Below are positions 8,401 through 16,021 of a stretch of 27,739 bases of DNA, piece after piece. The notes under the pieces are model-generated. The model saw nothing but the letters and a program-made list of their open reading frames with translations. It searched no databases and was not told where the DNA came from. Origin of the DNA: Leptospira sp. 96542 (lineage in GTDB: Bacteria > Spirochaetota > Leptospiria > Leptospirales > Leptospiraceae); contig JARJFC010000039.1 of the NCBI GenBank assembly GCA_029310945.1, positions 6,806 through 34,544 of the forward strand, given 5' to 3'. The first letter of the stretch is position 1. Each line of letters begins with the position of its first letter. The position numbers and the translations under genes were made by a program.

Positions 8401-9841
8401 GGTGCGCGAACGCAACGTCGCTGAGTACAACATCGTCGCGCTCAACCGCGTCTTCAGCGAAGCCCAGCATTTCGACACGCCAGGCGCGCAGCGCATGCTC
8501 GACGAAGTGCGCAATTTCGTGCCGGATCGTTACCCCGATCTGGAGCGTCAGTACACCGGCATGCTGATCGAGCGCATCGCGTCCCTGGCCCAGGGCGGGC
8601 AGTCCAACGCACGCTCCCAGGCCGAGAGTCTGGCCACGCGCGCCAGCATCCTGTTCCCGGACAACGCGAGGCTCACGCAGCTGCGCTCCCAGCTCGCGCC
8701 GCCGCCCTGGATCGACGGGCGCACCGCCCGTGCCGCCCTGACCACCGGACGCCTCAACGAAGCCCAGGGCATGCTGGAGACCGCGCGCAAGCGCCTGCCC
8801 GATCACCCGGAAGTGGCTGATTTCGCCAAGGACCTCAAGAGCCGCAAGGACGAAGCTGCCGCCACCTACGCGCAGTTCCAGGCCAGCATGGACGCGGGTC
8901 AGTACGAAAAGGCCCGTGAGCAGTTGGGCACCGCCCGCCAGCTGTGGTCCGACAACCCGACCTACCGGGGCGCCATTTCCACCCTCAGCCAGAAGATGGC
9001 GGCGCAACGCTGGCAGGGACGCATCCTGCAACGCGACGCCGACATCCGCAGCCTCACCAGCAGCAAGGGCGTCACGGGGTCCGATGTGGCGGGCCAGGCC
9101 TGGACGCCGATCCAGAGCACCACGCCCTGCACCGACAGCCTGGCCGGACTGGGACGCCGGGCGCGCGCCATCTGCTTCGACATGCTGCACGACCGGGTGC
9201 GCGGTCCCCTCATGGTGGTGGTGCCACCCATGGGCGAGCGTGCCGCCCAGGCCGCCGACGGCAAGTATTTCGCCGTCAGCAAGTACGAGGTGTCCAACGA
9301 GGACTACAACAAGTACTGCTTCTTCAGCGGCCAGTGTCCGGTCGACGACAGCAGGCCCAAGACCTTGCCCAGGGTTGGCCTGAGCGAGAAGGAGGTGCTG
9401 GCCTACACCACCTGGTTGTCCGAACGCACCGGCAAGACCTACCGCCTGCCCACCCGGGCCGAGTGGCTGCATGCCGCCGGCGCGGCCGGACAGCAGCCGC
9501 CCAAGGATTACAACTGCACGGTGCGCCTGGGCGGGCAGGTGCTCAAGGGCGACCAGCTCACGCCGGTGTCCAGCGGCCACCAGAATGGCTGGGGCCTGCA
9601 GAACTTCATCGGCAACGCGCAGGAACTGGTGCTGACCGGAGGTCGCCTGCAGGCGGTCGGCGCTTCCTACCAGGATCCGCACGCTGAATGCAGCTTGAAT
9701 TTCGTGCGCGACCATACCGGCCGGGCCGACGAGGTCACCGGCTTTCGCGTGCTGCTGGAAGACGTGCAAAAGCCGCTGCTGCAAGCCGTGGCGCCCACCT
9801 CTTCCGCTGCGGCCCCGGCACCGGTCGTGCCCGCGCCCTGA
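5408..9841 (+). CDS. Membrane Ser/Thr protein kinase with long helical repeat region and C-terminal FGE-sulfatase (SUMF1-like) domain
   Basis: 1477 residues from ATG 5408; the frame is open 63 bases further upstream but that part overlaps the phosphatase gene. Residues 1-66 are a small helical region. Residues ~70-175 are an acidic linker with four repeated Thr motifs (Thr92, Thr117, Thr145, Thr171 in A/P-T-V/I-V/I). The kinase domain spans ~236-520: Gly-loop GAGGMG 248-253, Lys276, Glu295, catalytic HSDFKPGN with Asp377, DFG 395-397. The usual Arg before the catalytic Asp is Ser376, so it is a non-RD kinase. A single membrane helix (~527-548) is followed by ~700 residues of helical, TPR-like sequence, presumably periplasmic. 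Residues ~1265-1455 resemble the FGE/SUMF1 fold (YEVSNEDY, YRLPTRAEW, GNAQEL, GFRVL), without the paired active-site Cys. It may sense an extracytoplasmic ligand and phosphorylate cytoplasmic targets read by the FHA protein. Confidence 0.9.
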   Translation: MVDPRRLLDDLSRAELALPELLGVMPGLVQRRAFTLQQMHEALDEYLGAGRLSADTVERIRQYLPETQPGDEPDDGPSEEDDEDNEADGAATVVAYPPSASVPAREAPPDDEEGAATVVAYPRPTGAGAPPPEEPPVDDEEGGATIIAYPGGSGPRGPMAPAAGEDDEAPTIVSNTLAPSTTGNFTHAPTSPTGYQHQTQQSTASTSNQTSRGSQLSWDLHGATSPQLQKLGPGSIIKERFILDKVLGAGGMGKVFQARDLLKVEAKDSNPYVAMKVLTEDFKAHPQAFIALQREASRQQKLAHPNIATVYDFDRIGMTGTQVFITMELLVGKPLDTYIRKVVRPKGGLPFEEAFPIIQQLGSALIYAHKQGLVHSDFKPGNAFLCDDGVVKTLDFGIARAASGGDKGAEKKEGDKDGEFDAGSLGALTPAYASLEMLQGKDPSTQDDLYALACVAYELLTGYHPFNKKSALQAQEAKLIPAPIKNLKKRQMKGLWHGLAFEKEKRTATVEQFLVELEGKANWHKNPWVLGSAFSIVLAIAAYNPVVNYIEDLRIQSLIADVKTGQPEVLEQAIGRLPQFGVTARARIAEGAREVFQGYFRQRINAAINLEERKYDFASAERELQRMALLFPDSAALADQTAYVDLQRNRYLHLLGQKLNAALKNEWLLPDPKNPGRAITDIMATVESVAPKHELLRDPRIPDAYATNAQEAINIGDLDKARAYLDASLARLPDDIDLVNTQDRWQRAKEEQLRTQQVAAVQRTGAPQADRRVLLALGLHTQLSQQGFGLDDALRQLEQRLAAPPKEGKDSKEEAVWQAEVLQLSLYLARQQQDLGAALSARWDAAKSKLADLYLGRIQALEAARRYSLAQAIVDDIRPLRLDPTRVGQARERIDAAYKKFLSEREQQAQQARITGLQNSLLLETRAREMDAAESTLTELKQYLNERDPFFTVTAAEAMTEAYLELARNQSNAGEYQKAVKLAERGLVVSPNEIRLQQVRERNVAEYNIVALNRVFSEAQHFDTPGAQRMLDEVRNFVPDRYPDLERQYTGMLIERIASLAQGGQSNARSQAESLATRASILFPDNARLTQLRSQLAPPPWIDGRTARAALTTGRLNEAQGMLETARKRLPDHPEVADFAKDLKSRKDEAAATYAQFQASMDAGQYEKAREQLGTARQLWSDNPTYRGAISTLSQKMAAQRWQGRILQRDADIRSLTSSKGVTGSDVAGQAWTPIQSTTPCTDSLAGLGRRARAICFDMLHDRVRGPLMVVVPPMGERAAQAADGKYFAVSKYEVSNEDYNKYCFFSGQCPVDDSRPKTLPRVGLSEKEVLAYTTWLSERTGKTYRLPTRAEWLHAAGAAGQQPPKDYNCTVRLGGQVLKGDQLTPVSSGHQNGWGLQNFIGNAQELVLTGGRLQAVGASYQDPHAECSLNFVRDHTGRADEVTGFRVLLEDVQKPLLQAVAPTSSAAAPAPVVPAP

Positions 9842-9867
9842 CCGGCATGAACAACGGAGATTCGACC

Positions 9868-10041
9868 ATGCACACCAATCTGAAGACCCTGTCGCGCCAG
9901 TACGCCAGCGGCATGATCAGCCGGGCCGACTACCGCCGGGCCCGTGCAGAGCTGATTGATGCCTTGCACAACCACGACCAGACGCAGCCCCAGACCACGG
10001 AACCTGCCGTCACCGAGGAGCCTGGGCGCAAGGAGGGCTGA
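9868..10041 (+). CDS. Small SHOCT-like protein
   Basis: 57 residues. The ATG at 9868 has a GGAG about ten bases upstream; an in-frame ATG at 9847 is possible but less well placed. Residues ~10-33 (YASGMISRADYRRARAEL) match the SHOCT pattern, a short helical motif usually found at protein ends and linked to oligomerisation or membrane-associated regulation. The C-terminal tail is Gln/Thr/Pro/Glu rich. It lies 26 bases after the kinase gene and probably ends that operon. It might act as a small adaptor of the kinase system; function is not known from sequence. Confidence 0.65.
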   Translation: MHTNLKTLSRQYASGMISRADYRRARAELIDALHNHDQTQPQTTEPAVTEEPGRKEG

Positions 10042-10047
10042 GCGCGC

Positions 10048-10064
10048 GCGGGATTTACGCCCGC
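10048..10064 (+). terminator. Possible weak terminator hairpin after the kinase operon
   Basis: GCGGG and CCCGC form a 5-bp stem with a 7-base AT-rich loop seven bases after the small-protein stop codon. A moderately T-rich stretch (TTCATGTTT) follows. The stem is short and the T run interrupted, so this is only a candidate. Confidence 0.3.
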
Positions 10065-10142
10065 TTCATGTTTCGGTGTTAAGTTCGGTGGCTTGCCCCC
10101 GTGTTCCTGCCACCCGGTGCCCCACGCCGGTCCGACGCTGCC

Positions 10143-13100
10143 ATGCAACTCGCCGAACTGTCCATCCGCCGACCGGTCTTCGCGACCGTGCTCTCGTTGC
10201 TCATCGTGCTCATCGGCGCGGTCAGCTTCTCGCGTCTGTCGGTGCGCGAGTATCCGAAGATCGATGAACCCGTGGTCACCGTGTCGACCTCCTACGCGGG
10301 GGCCTCGGCCGAGGTGATCGAGTCGCAGGTGACCAAACCTCTCGAGGATTCCATCGCCGGCATTGACGGCGTGGACGTGCTGACCTCCATCAGCCGACCG
10401 GAACGCAGCCAGATCACCGTGCGCTTCAAGCTGGAGAAGGACGCGGACGCCGCCGCCGCCGAGGTGCGCGACCGTGCCTCCCGCGTGCGCCGCCGCCTGC
10501 CCGCCGAGATCGACGAACCGGTGATCGCCAAGGTCGAGGCCGACGCCTCGCCCGTGATCTGGCTGGCCTTCACCAGCGAGACCCGCAGCCGGCTGGAGAT
10601 CAACGACCTCGTCAACCGCGTCGTCAAGCCCCGCCTGCAGACCGTCACCGGCGTGGCCGACGTGAGCATCTTTGGCGAGCGTCGCTACGCCATGCGTGTC
10701 TGGCTGGACCCGGACCGCATGGCGGGTTACGGCCTGACCACGCAGGAGGTGGAGGACGCCATCCGCCGCAGCAACCTGGAACTGCCGGCCGGCCGCATCG
10801 AGTCGCAGCAACGCGAATTCAGCGTCACGTCGTTGACCGACCTCGCACGCGCCGAACAGTTCGCCGCCGTCGTGATCAAGAGCGTCAACGGCTTTCCGGT
10901 CAAGCTCGGCGACGTGGCGCAGGTGGCCGAGGGCCCGGCCGACGAGCGCAGCACGGTGCGTCTGAACGGCAAGGACGCCATTTCCGCGGGCGTGATCCGC
11001 CAGGCCACGGCCAACCCGCTCGACCTGTCGCGCGAGGTGCGCGCCGCCATCCCGCGCCTGCAGGCCGATTTGCCATCGGACATCAGCATCGACATCGCCA
11101 ACGACAATTCCGTTTTCATCGACCGCTCGGTCCGCAACGTGTACCAGACCATCCTCGAAGCCGTGGCGCTGGTGGCGCTGGTGGTCTTCGTCTTCCTGCG
11201 CACCTTGCGCGCGTCCATCATCCCCATCATCACCATCCCGGTCAGCCTGGTCGGCGCCTTCGCGCTGATGGCCCTGGCTGGTTTCTCCATCAACACACTC
11301 ACCTTGCTGGCCCTGGTGCTGGCCATCGGCCTGGTGGTGGACGACGCCATCGTGATGCTGGAGAACATCTACCGCCACATCGAGGACGGGATGGACCCCT
11401 TCGCCGCCGCCATCAAAGGCGCGCGCGAGATCGGCTTCGCCATCATCGCGATGACCCTGACCCTGGTGGCGGTGTACGCCCCGCTGGCCTTCACGCCGGG
11501 ACGCACCGGACGCCTGTTCGTGGAGTTCGCGCTGGCCCTGGCGGGCGCCGTGCTGGTTTCGGGTTTCGTGGCGCTGACGCTCTCGCCCATGATGTGTTCG
11601 CTGCTGCTCAGGCACAACCCCAAACCCAACCGATTTGACCGCGGCATGGAACGCTGGCTCACCGCGCTGTCCGATGGCTACGGCCGCTTGCTGCGCTGGG
11701 TGATCACGGCTCGTGCCACCGCGTCGGTGCCGGCCAGCCCGGCGGGGCCGCTGGGGCATCTGGGACTTGCGCCGCGCAAGCGCGCCAGCCTGTTGCCGCC
11801 CTGGCTGCTGCAGGCGCGCTGGCTGGTCATTGGCGCCATGCTGTTGTGCGCGCTCGCCATCTGGCGCGTGTATCCGGCCATGAAGCAGGAGCTCGCGCCC
11901 CTGGAGGACCGGGGCACCATCATCGCCAACATCAACGCACCCGACGGTTCCACTCTGGAGTTCACCAATCGCTACGCGCGACGCATGGAGGAGATGGGCC
12001 AGAAGTACCCCGAGTTCGACCGCATCTTCGCCAACATCGGCAACCCCTCGGTGTCCCAGGGCAGCGTGATCTACCGGACCGTGGACTGGGAAGAGCGCCA
12101 GCGCAGCACCCTGGAACTGGCACGGCTGCTGGGTCCGCAGTTCAACAGCCTTGCGGGCGTCAATGCCTTTCCCATCACACCGCCTTCGCTGGGGCAGGGC
12201 TTCCGTGACCGGCCCCTGAACTACGTGATCCAGACCTCGGACAGCTACGAGAACCTCAGCGTGGTCGTGCAGCAGTTCATGGACGCGATGGCACGCAACC
12301 CCGGCATCGTCTCGCCCGATGCCGACCTGCGCCTGAACAAGCCCGAGCTGCGCATCGAGGTGGACCGCGACAAGGCCGCCGACCTCGGCGTCGGCGTGGA
12401 CACCGTGGCGCGCACCATGGAGACCATGCTCGGCGGGCGCACCGTCACGCGCTACAAGCGCGATGCCGAGCAGTACGACGTGATCGTGCAGATCCGCGCC
12501 ACCGGCCGCACCACGCCGGAGGACATTGACAAGATGTACGTGCGCGGCAAGAACGGTGCCATGGTGCCTCTGTCGGCGCTGGTGGTCTCGCGCGAAAGCG
12601 TCAGCCCGCGCGAGCTCAACCACTTTGGCCAGCGTCGCAGCGCCTCGATCACCGCCAACCTCGCGCCGGACTACTCCCTGGGCGAAGCCCTGGCCTTCAT
12701 GGACGCCACGGCGGCCAAGGTGCTCAAGACTGGCTACAGCTCCGAGCTCAATGGCACCTCGCGTGAGTTCCGCAATTCGCAGGGCGCGTTGGGCCTGGTC
12801 TTCGCGCTGGCGCTGCTCTTCATCTTCCTGGTGTTGGCCGCGCAGTTCGAGAGCTTCATCGACCCCTTCATCATCATGTTGTCGGTGCCCCTGTCCATGG
12901 TGGGGGCCTTGCTGGCCCTGCAGTGGACCGGTGGATCGCTCAATGTCTATTCGCAGATCGGCCTGATCACGCTGGTCGGGCTGATCACCAAGCATGGCAT
13001 CCTGATCGTGGAATTCACCAACCAGTTGCGCGAGCAGGGCATGGAAATGGTGGACGCGCTGGTGCAAGCGTCCAGCCAACGACTGCGACCCATCCTGATG

Positions 13101-13337
13101 ACCACGGGCGCCATGGTGCTGGGCGCCTTGCCGCTGGCCCTGGCCCATGGCGCCGGCGCGGAAAGCCGTCAGCAGATCGGCTGGGTCATCGTCGGTGGCA
13201 TGACCCTGGGTACCGCGCTCACGGTCTTCGTCGTGCCCACCATGTACGCCTTGCTGGCCCGCGCCGCCGTGCCCGGCGCGAAGACGACGGTGGTGGACGA
13301 GGAGGCCCAGCAGCCCTCCGTCGGATCAGCCCGGTGA
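10143..13337 (+). CDS. RND-family (HAE1/AcrB-like) efflux permease
   Basis: 1064 residues from ATG 10143; the frame is open 42 bases further upstream but the family start is MQLAELSIRRPVF. It is an inner-membrane proton-driven drug/solute exporter of the trimeric RND type. The order is TM1, a large periplasmic porter loop (~35-330), TM2-6, a second periplasmic loop and TM7-12. Proton-relay Asp400-Asp401 lie in GLVVDDAIVMLENIYRH, and the TM10 Lys in GLITKHGILIVEF. Compared with the family, ~25 extra residues rich in Pro, Ala and Gly lie near bases 11700-11800, just before TM7. A membrane fusion protein and outer-membrane channel normally flank such genes, but neither is present here. Substrate is unknown. 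It is ~100 bp from the kinase operon and probably a separate unit. Confidence 0.93.
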   Translation: MQLAELSIRRPVFATVLSLLIVLIGAVSFSRLSVREYPKIDEPVVTVSTSYAGASAEVIESQVTKPLEDSIAGIDGVDVLTSISRPERSQITVRFKLEKDADAAAAEVRDRASRVRRRLPAEIDEPVIAKVEADASPVIWLAFTSETRSRLEINDLVNRVVKPRLQTVTGVADVSIFGERRYAMRVWLDPDRMAGYGLTTQEVEDAIRRSNLELPAGRIESQQREFSVTSLTDLARAEQFAAVVIKSVNGFPVKLGDVAQVAEGPADERSTVRLNGKDAISAGVIRQATANPLDLSREVRAAIPRLQADLPSDISIDIANDNSVFIDRSVRNVYQTILEAVALVALVVFVFLRTLRASIIPIITIPVSLVGAFALMALAGFSINTLTLLALVLAIGLVVDDAIVMLENIYRHIEDGMDPFAAAIKGAREIGFAIIAMTLTLVAVYAPLAFTPGRTGRLFVEFALALAGAVLVSGFVALTLSPMMCSLLLRHNPKPNRFDRGMERWLTALSDGYGRLLRWVITARATASVPASPAGPLGHLGLAPRKRASLLPPWLLQARWLVIGAMLLCALAIWRVYPAMKQELAPLEDRGTIIANINAPDGSTLEFTNRYARRMEEMGQKYPEFDRIFANIGNPSVSQGSVIYRTVDWEERQRSTLELARLLGPQFNSLAGVNAFPITPPSLGQGFRDRPLNYVIQTSDSYENLSVVVQQFMDAMARNPGIVSPDADLRLNKPELRIEVDRDKAADLGVGVDTVARTMETMLGGRTVTRYKRDAEQYDVIVQIRATGRTTPEDIDKMYVRGKNGAMVPLSALVVSRESVSPRELNHFGQRRSASITANLAPDYSLGEALAFMDATAAKVLKTGYSSELNGTSREFRNSQGALGLVFALALLFIFLVLAAQFESFIDPFIIMLSVPLSMVGALLALQWTGGSLNVYSQIGLITLVGLITKHGILIVEFTNQLREQGMEMVDALVQASSQRLRPILMTTGAMVLGALPLALAHGAGAESRQQIGWVIVGGMTLGTALTVFVVPTMYALLARAAVPGAKTTVVDEEAQQPSVGSAR

Positions 13338-13392
13338 TGCGGCGCGGCGGCGCGGCGAGGTGAGGCGCCACGGGCCAGGCTCAGCTCGGAGG

Positions 13393-13449
13393 CCGTGAAG
13401 CGGGGTGGCTGCCTGGCCGGGGTCATCGCCACCCCGGCGTGATTCACGG
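13393..13449. terminator. Long hairpin between convergent genes, candidate bidirectional terminator
   Basis: CGGGGTGGC (13401-13409) pairs perfectly with GCCACCCCG (13428-13436). The stem continues after a small asymmetric bulge with CCGTGAA (13393-13399) pairing TTCACGG (13443-13449). It sits between the ends of the RND gene (plus) and the winged-helix gene (minus), and the right arm overlaps the last codons of the latter. No T tract follows on either strand, so intrinsic termination is uncertain. Confidence 0.45.
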
Positions 13450-14751
13450 GCGCCAAGGTGCGTCGTCCGCCTGCGTCATCTGATCGAACTTCAGCAGAAT
13501 CTCCCGGGCGCGCGGGTGCTGGCGCAAAGGCGCGCACGTGGGCGAGTGCAGCAAGCCCGGCAGGCCGCTGTAACGGTCCCGGTAGGCGTGGCTGATTTCT
13601 TCGGCGGCGTTTTCCAGCTCACCCAGTTCGATCAGGGTGGGGACCCGCGCCATGCGCTGGTGCAGGGTGCACGGATGCCTCCCGGCGGGGGTGGCATCGA
13701 GCGCGCGTCGGGCTTCGGCGCGTCGGCCGCAACGCGCCAGCACATAAGGCAGGTTGACCCGCGCGTACCGGGGCAGTTCCGTCATCTCGTGCAATTCCCG
13801 CGCGAGCGGAATCAAGGCGCTGCGAGGCGCGAACCTGGCCTGCAGCGCGCACCAGGCACTGGCGACCAGGGGGCTGCCCGGGTGGGCGGCACGCGCCGCA
13901 TCCATCGCCGCGAGGGCGGCGTCGCGTTCACCGGCCTGGGCCAGCAGACGGGCCCACATGACGCGTTCGACCGCCGCATGCGGCCTTTGCGCCAGGATGC
14001 GGTGCTGGCAGGGGTGCGCATGCGCCGCCTGTCCGGTGGCCAGCAGGTGCCAGATATAGGGTTGCAGCGCGTGGGAGGAATAGGGCAGGTCCCGCAGCGC
14101 CGCCTGGTGCAGGTCGCGCGCCTCGGCGAAGCGCCAGTCCAGGTCATAGAGGCCGGCCTGGGTGGCGGCCAGCAGCGGGGACTGGGGCGCCAGCGCCCGC
14201 GCGAGGCCAACCTGCACCCAGGCTTCCTCCAGGCTGGCCTGCGCCTGCGCGTTGAGGTCGAGCCGGTGGGCCAGCAGGATGGCATGGGCTCGCAGCACGC
14301 GGGCGGGGATGTAGTCCGGTTGCCGTTCCGTCAGCTTGCGCAGCAGGTCGATGGCGCGGGCCAGGGGCGTGGCGGTTTGCCTCTGCACCAGGGTGCAGGC
14401 GTGCATGAATTGCTCGACCAGGTCCGCCGGAGCCTGGGCTACCTGCAGCAGTGCGTGATGGACGGGGGGACCGTGGGTGGCCGGAATGAGTCGGTAGCCG
14501 AAACCGTAGATGGACTCGATGCGGGCCTGCGGCACGCGTCGCCGCAACTGGCTGATGCAGCGCACCAGGCTTTCGTCCGACACCATCCTCTGGCGCGGCC
14601 AGGCATGTCGGATGATGTCCTCCTTGCTGACCGGCTCCGCGGGGTGGCGCAGCAGCAAGGCCAGGATGGCCCGCTCCTTCGGTGGCAGGCGGGCCAGGGC
14701 GTTGTCCATCCACGTCGGCGGACCATTCGGAGGTGGGATGGCGTGGGGCAC
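13444..14751 (-). CDS. Winged-helix (OmpR/CadC-type DNA-binding domain) regulator with helical-repeat-like C-terminus
   Basis: 435 residues from a GTG start at 14751; an in-frame ATG at 14709 is the alternative, and neither has a clear ribosome site. Residues ~15-92 form a Trans_reg_C winged helix: a LPPKERAILALLLRHP helix, a SDESLVRCISQLRRRV recognition helix and an IESIYGFGYRL wing. There is no receiver domain. Residues ~100-420 are Ala/Leu/Arg-rich helices resembling TPR repeats, as in HilA- or CadC-like regulators, but no membrane helix is evident, so it is probably a soluble one-component regulator. It is transcribed in the same direction as, and 196 bp after, the exported-protein gene. 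It may regulate that gene or the convergent RND pump; this is only positional inference. Confidence 0.82.
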   Translation of the reverse strand: MPHAIPPPNGPPTWMDNALARLPPKERAILALLLRHPAEPVSKEDIIRHAWPRQRMVSDESLVRCISQLRRRVPQARIESIYGFGYRLIPATHGPPVHHALLQVAQAPADLVEQFMHACTLVQRQTATPLARAIDLLRKLTERQPDYIPARVLRAHAILLAHRLDLNAQAQASLEEAWVQVGLARALAPQSPLLAATQAGLYDLDWRFAEARDLHQAALRDLPYSSHALQPYIWHLLATGQAAHAHPCQHRILAQRPHAAVERVMWARLLAQAGERDAALAAMDAARAAHPGSPLVASAWCALQARFAPRSALIPLARELHEMTELPRYARVNLPYVLARCGRRAEARRALDATPAGRHPCTLHQRMARVPTLIELGELENAAEEISHAYRDRYSGLPGLLHSPTCAPLRQHPRAREILLKFDQMTQADDAPWRP

Positions 14752-14915
14752 GGGTCAGCAGGGCTCGGGTCGGTGTGGTCTCTGGGGTGCGGGGGCCCGG
14801 GGCGGGGCGCAAGCCGGGCGTGCCCGACTGGCCTCATGCTAATGGGTGAGCACAGGTTTGACGAGGTGCGCGAGATTTCGTGCAAGCCCCCGTGCAGGGA
14901 TGTCTCCCGGTGCGC

Positions 14916-14929
14916 GGCCGACTTCGGCC
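14916..14929 (-). terminator. Weak hairpin after the exported-protein gene
   Basis: GGCCG and CGGCC form a 5-bp GC stem with a 4-base loop about 20 bases past the stop codon on the minus strand. No T run follows, so termination is doubtful. Confidence 0.2.
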
Positions 14930-14947
14930 CGTCCGAGGGCGTTTCGG

Positions 14948-16021
14948 TCAGAACTTGATGTTGGGGCGGAACACGAAGGTCAGTTCGTCTGCGTCCGCGT
15001 CGGCCAACTGGCCGGAGTATTTGCGACGGTTCTCGTAGATCAGGCCCACGTCCAGCGCCAGGGCGACGCGGTAGCGTGGCAGGGGGAAGTTGCGCCCGAA
15101 GATGATCTGCTGACGCATCAGATGCCCGTCGTCGCGCGCGAACTCCGTCAGGAGCTCCACGTTGGCGTTGTTCAGGAAGCTCAGCAGCCTTGAGGAGTAG
15201 CTCAGGTTGGTGCGGCGCAGGCCGACGTAGAAGAGGTCACGGATGTCGGGGTTGCCGTGTTCCTTCAGCCCGACGCGAAAGCTCCAGCTCAGTTCCTCCT
15301 CGCGGAAAGTCCGTTCCCCCTTGAGCTTCCATTCCAGCTCGCACCAGTTGTCGTCGATCAGCACGTTGTTGTGGATGTGCTGGGCCCCGCAGGACAGCAG
15401 GTAGCCCATGTAGCCACGGTTGCTCTGTTTCTCGTCCTCGCCCTCGCGGCGGAATTTCATGGAACTGCCCAGGAAGGCGGAAATCGCCCAGGGCTCCTGG
15501 AAACCGGCCGTCACGCCGTCGATGAGGTTGAAGTTGTTGCCCCCCGCCGAACCGACGTCGTAGTTGTCGTAACCATTCGGGTGGTTGCGCTTGTACCAGG
15601 TGCCCAGCACGGGCATCGGGTTGACGCTGGCTTCCAGCAGGAACAGACGGGGCCGGAAGGAGTCATTGAACAGGCGGCGGTAGACCTCGGTTTCCTCCAG
15701 GTGCCCGCCGTTGGGTTCATCGGCGTCGCTCAGCGCGATGTCGGCGCCCACGTTGCTGTAGTAGGCGTCCAGCTCGTAATGAAAGATGACGCGGGGTGGC
15801 GGCTCAGGCGGGGTCGAGTCAGGATCGGTTGCGCCTTGGCTGTCCGGGCTCGCCGGACCTGCGGGTGCATGAGGCTCCAGGCTCTCCTGGGCGAGCGCGT
15901 GCAGACTGCACATCAGGGTCGTCAGCAGCAGCGCGCGCAACAGGCGCGCGATGCGGGCGGATGGACCAGGGACAAGGGACGGGGAAGACACCAGAAACCA
16001 AGCCGAAAACGTATGCGCCAC
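14948..16021 (-). CDS. Exported, probably outer-membrane beta-barrel protein of unknown family
   Basis: 357 residues from a GTG start at 16021 with no clear ribosome site. The N-terminal region has a basic segment (ARIARLLRA), a hydrophobic stretch and an ALA-Q cleavage site near residue 44. A Pro/Ser/Asp-rich linker follows (~45-75). The rest is rich in aromatic residues and alternating patterns, and the protein ends in FRPNIKF with a terminal Phe, typical of outer-membrane barrels recognised by BamA. Three Cys lie in the mature part, including the segment around LLSCGAQ and DNWCELEW. No phospholipase or porin active-site motif was recognised. The nearest gene downstream on the same strand is the winged-helix regulator; LysE is divergent. 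Confidence 0.72.
   Translation of the reverse strand: MAHTFSAWFLVSSPSLVPGPSARIARLLRALLLTTLMCSLHALAQESLEPHAPAGPASPDSQGATDPDSTPPEPPPRVIFHYELDAYYSNVGADIALSDADEPNGGHLEETEVYRRLFNDSFRPRLFLLEASVNPMPVLGTWYKRNHPNGYDNYDVGSAGGNNFNLIDGVTAGFQEPWAISAFLGSSMKFRREGEDEKQSNRGYMGYLLSCGAQHIHNNVLIDDNWCELEWKLKGERTFREEELSWSFRVGLKEHGNPDIRDLFYVGLRRTNLSYSSRLLSFLNNANVELLTEFARDDGHLMRQQIIFGRNFPLPRYRVALALDVGLIYENRRKYSGQLADADADELTFVFRPNIKF

Noticed and set aside
6815..9784. Antisense open frame of 989 codons opposite the kinase gene
   Set aside because: No recognisable domain, and a composition typical of a shadow frame of a GC-rich gene.
3642..9841. Type VI secretion regulatory locus
   Set aside because: Kinase, phosphatase and FHA are present, but no Tss, Hcp, VgrG or ClpV gene lies in the window.
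9930..13148. Antisense open frame of 1072 codons opposite the RND gene
   Set aside because: It mirrors a clearly homologous RND permease. Its His/Gly/Gln-rich composition is typical of antisense frames in GC-rich DNA.
13405..14958. Plus-strand open frame of 517 codons opposite the winged-helix gene
   Set aside because: The minus strand encodes a recognisable Trans_reg_C domain; the plus frame is Gly/Arg/Gln-rich shadow.
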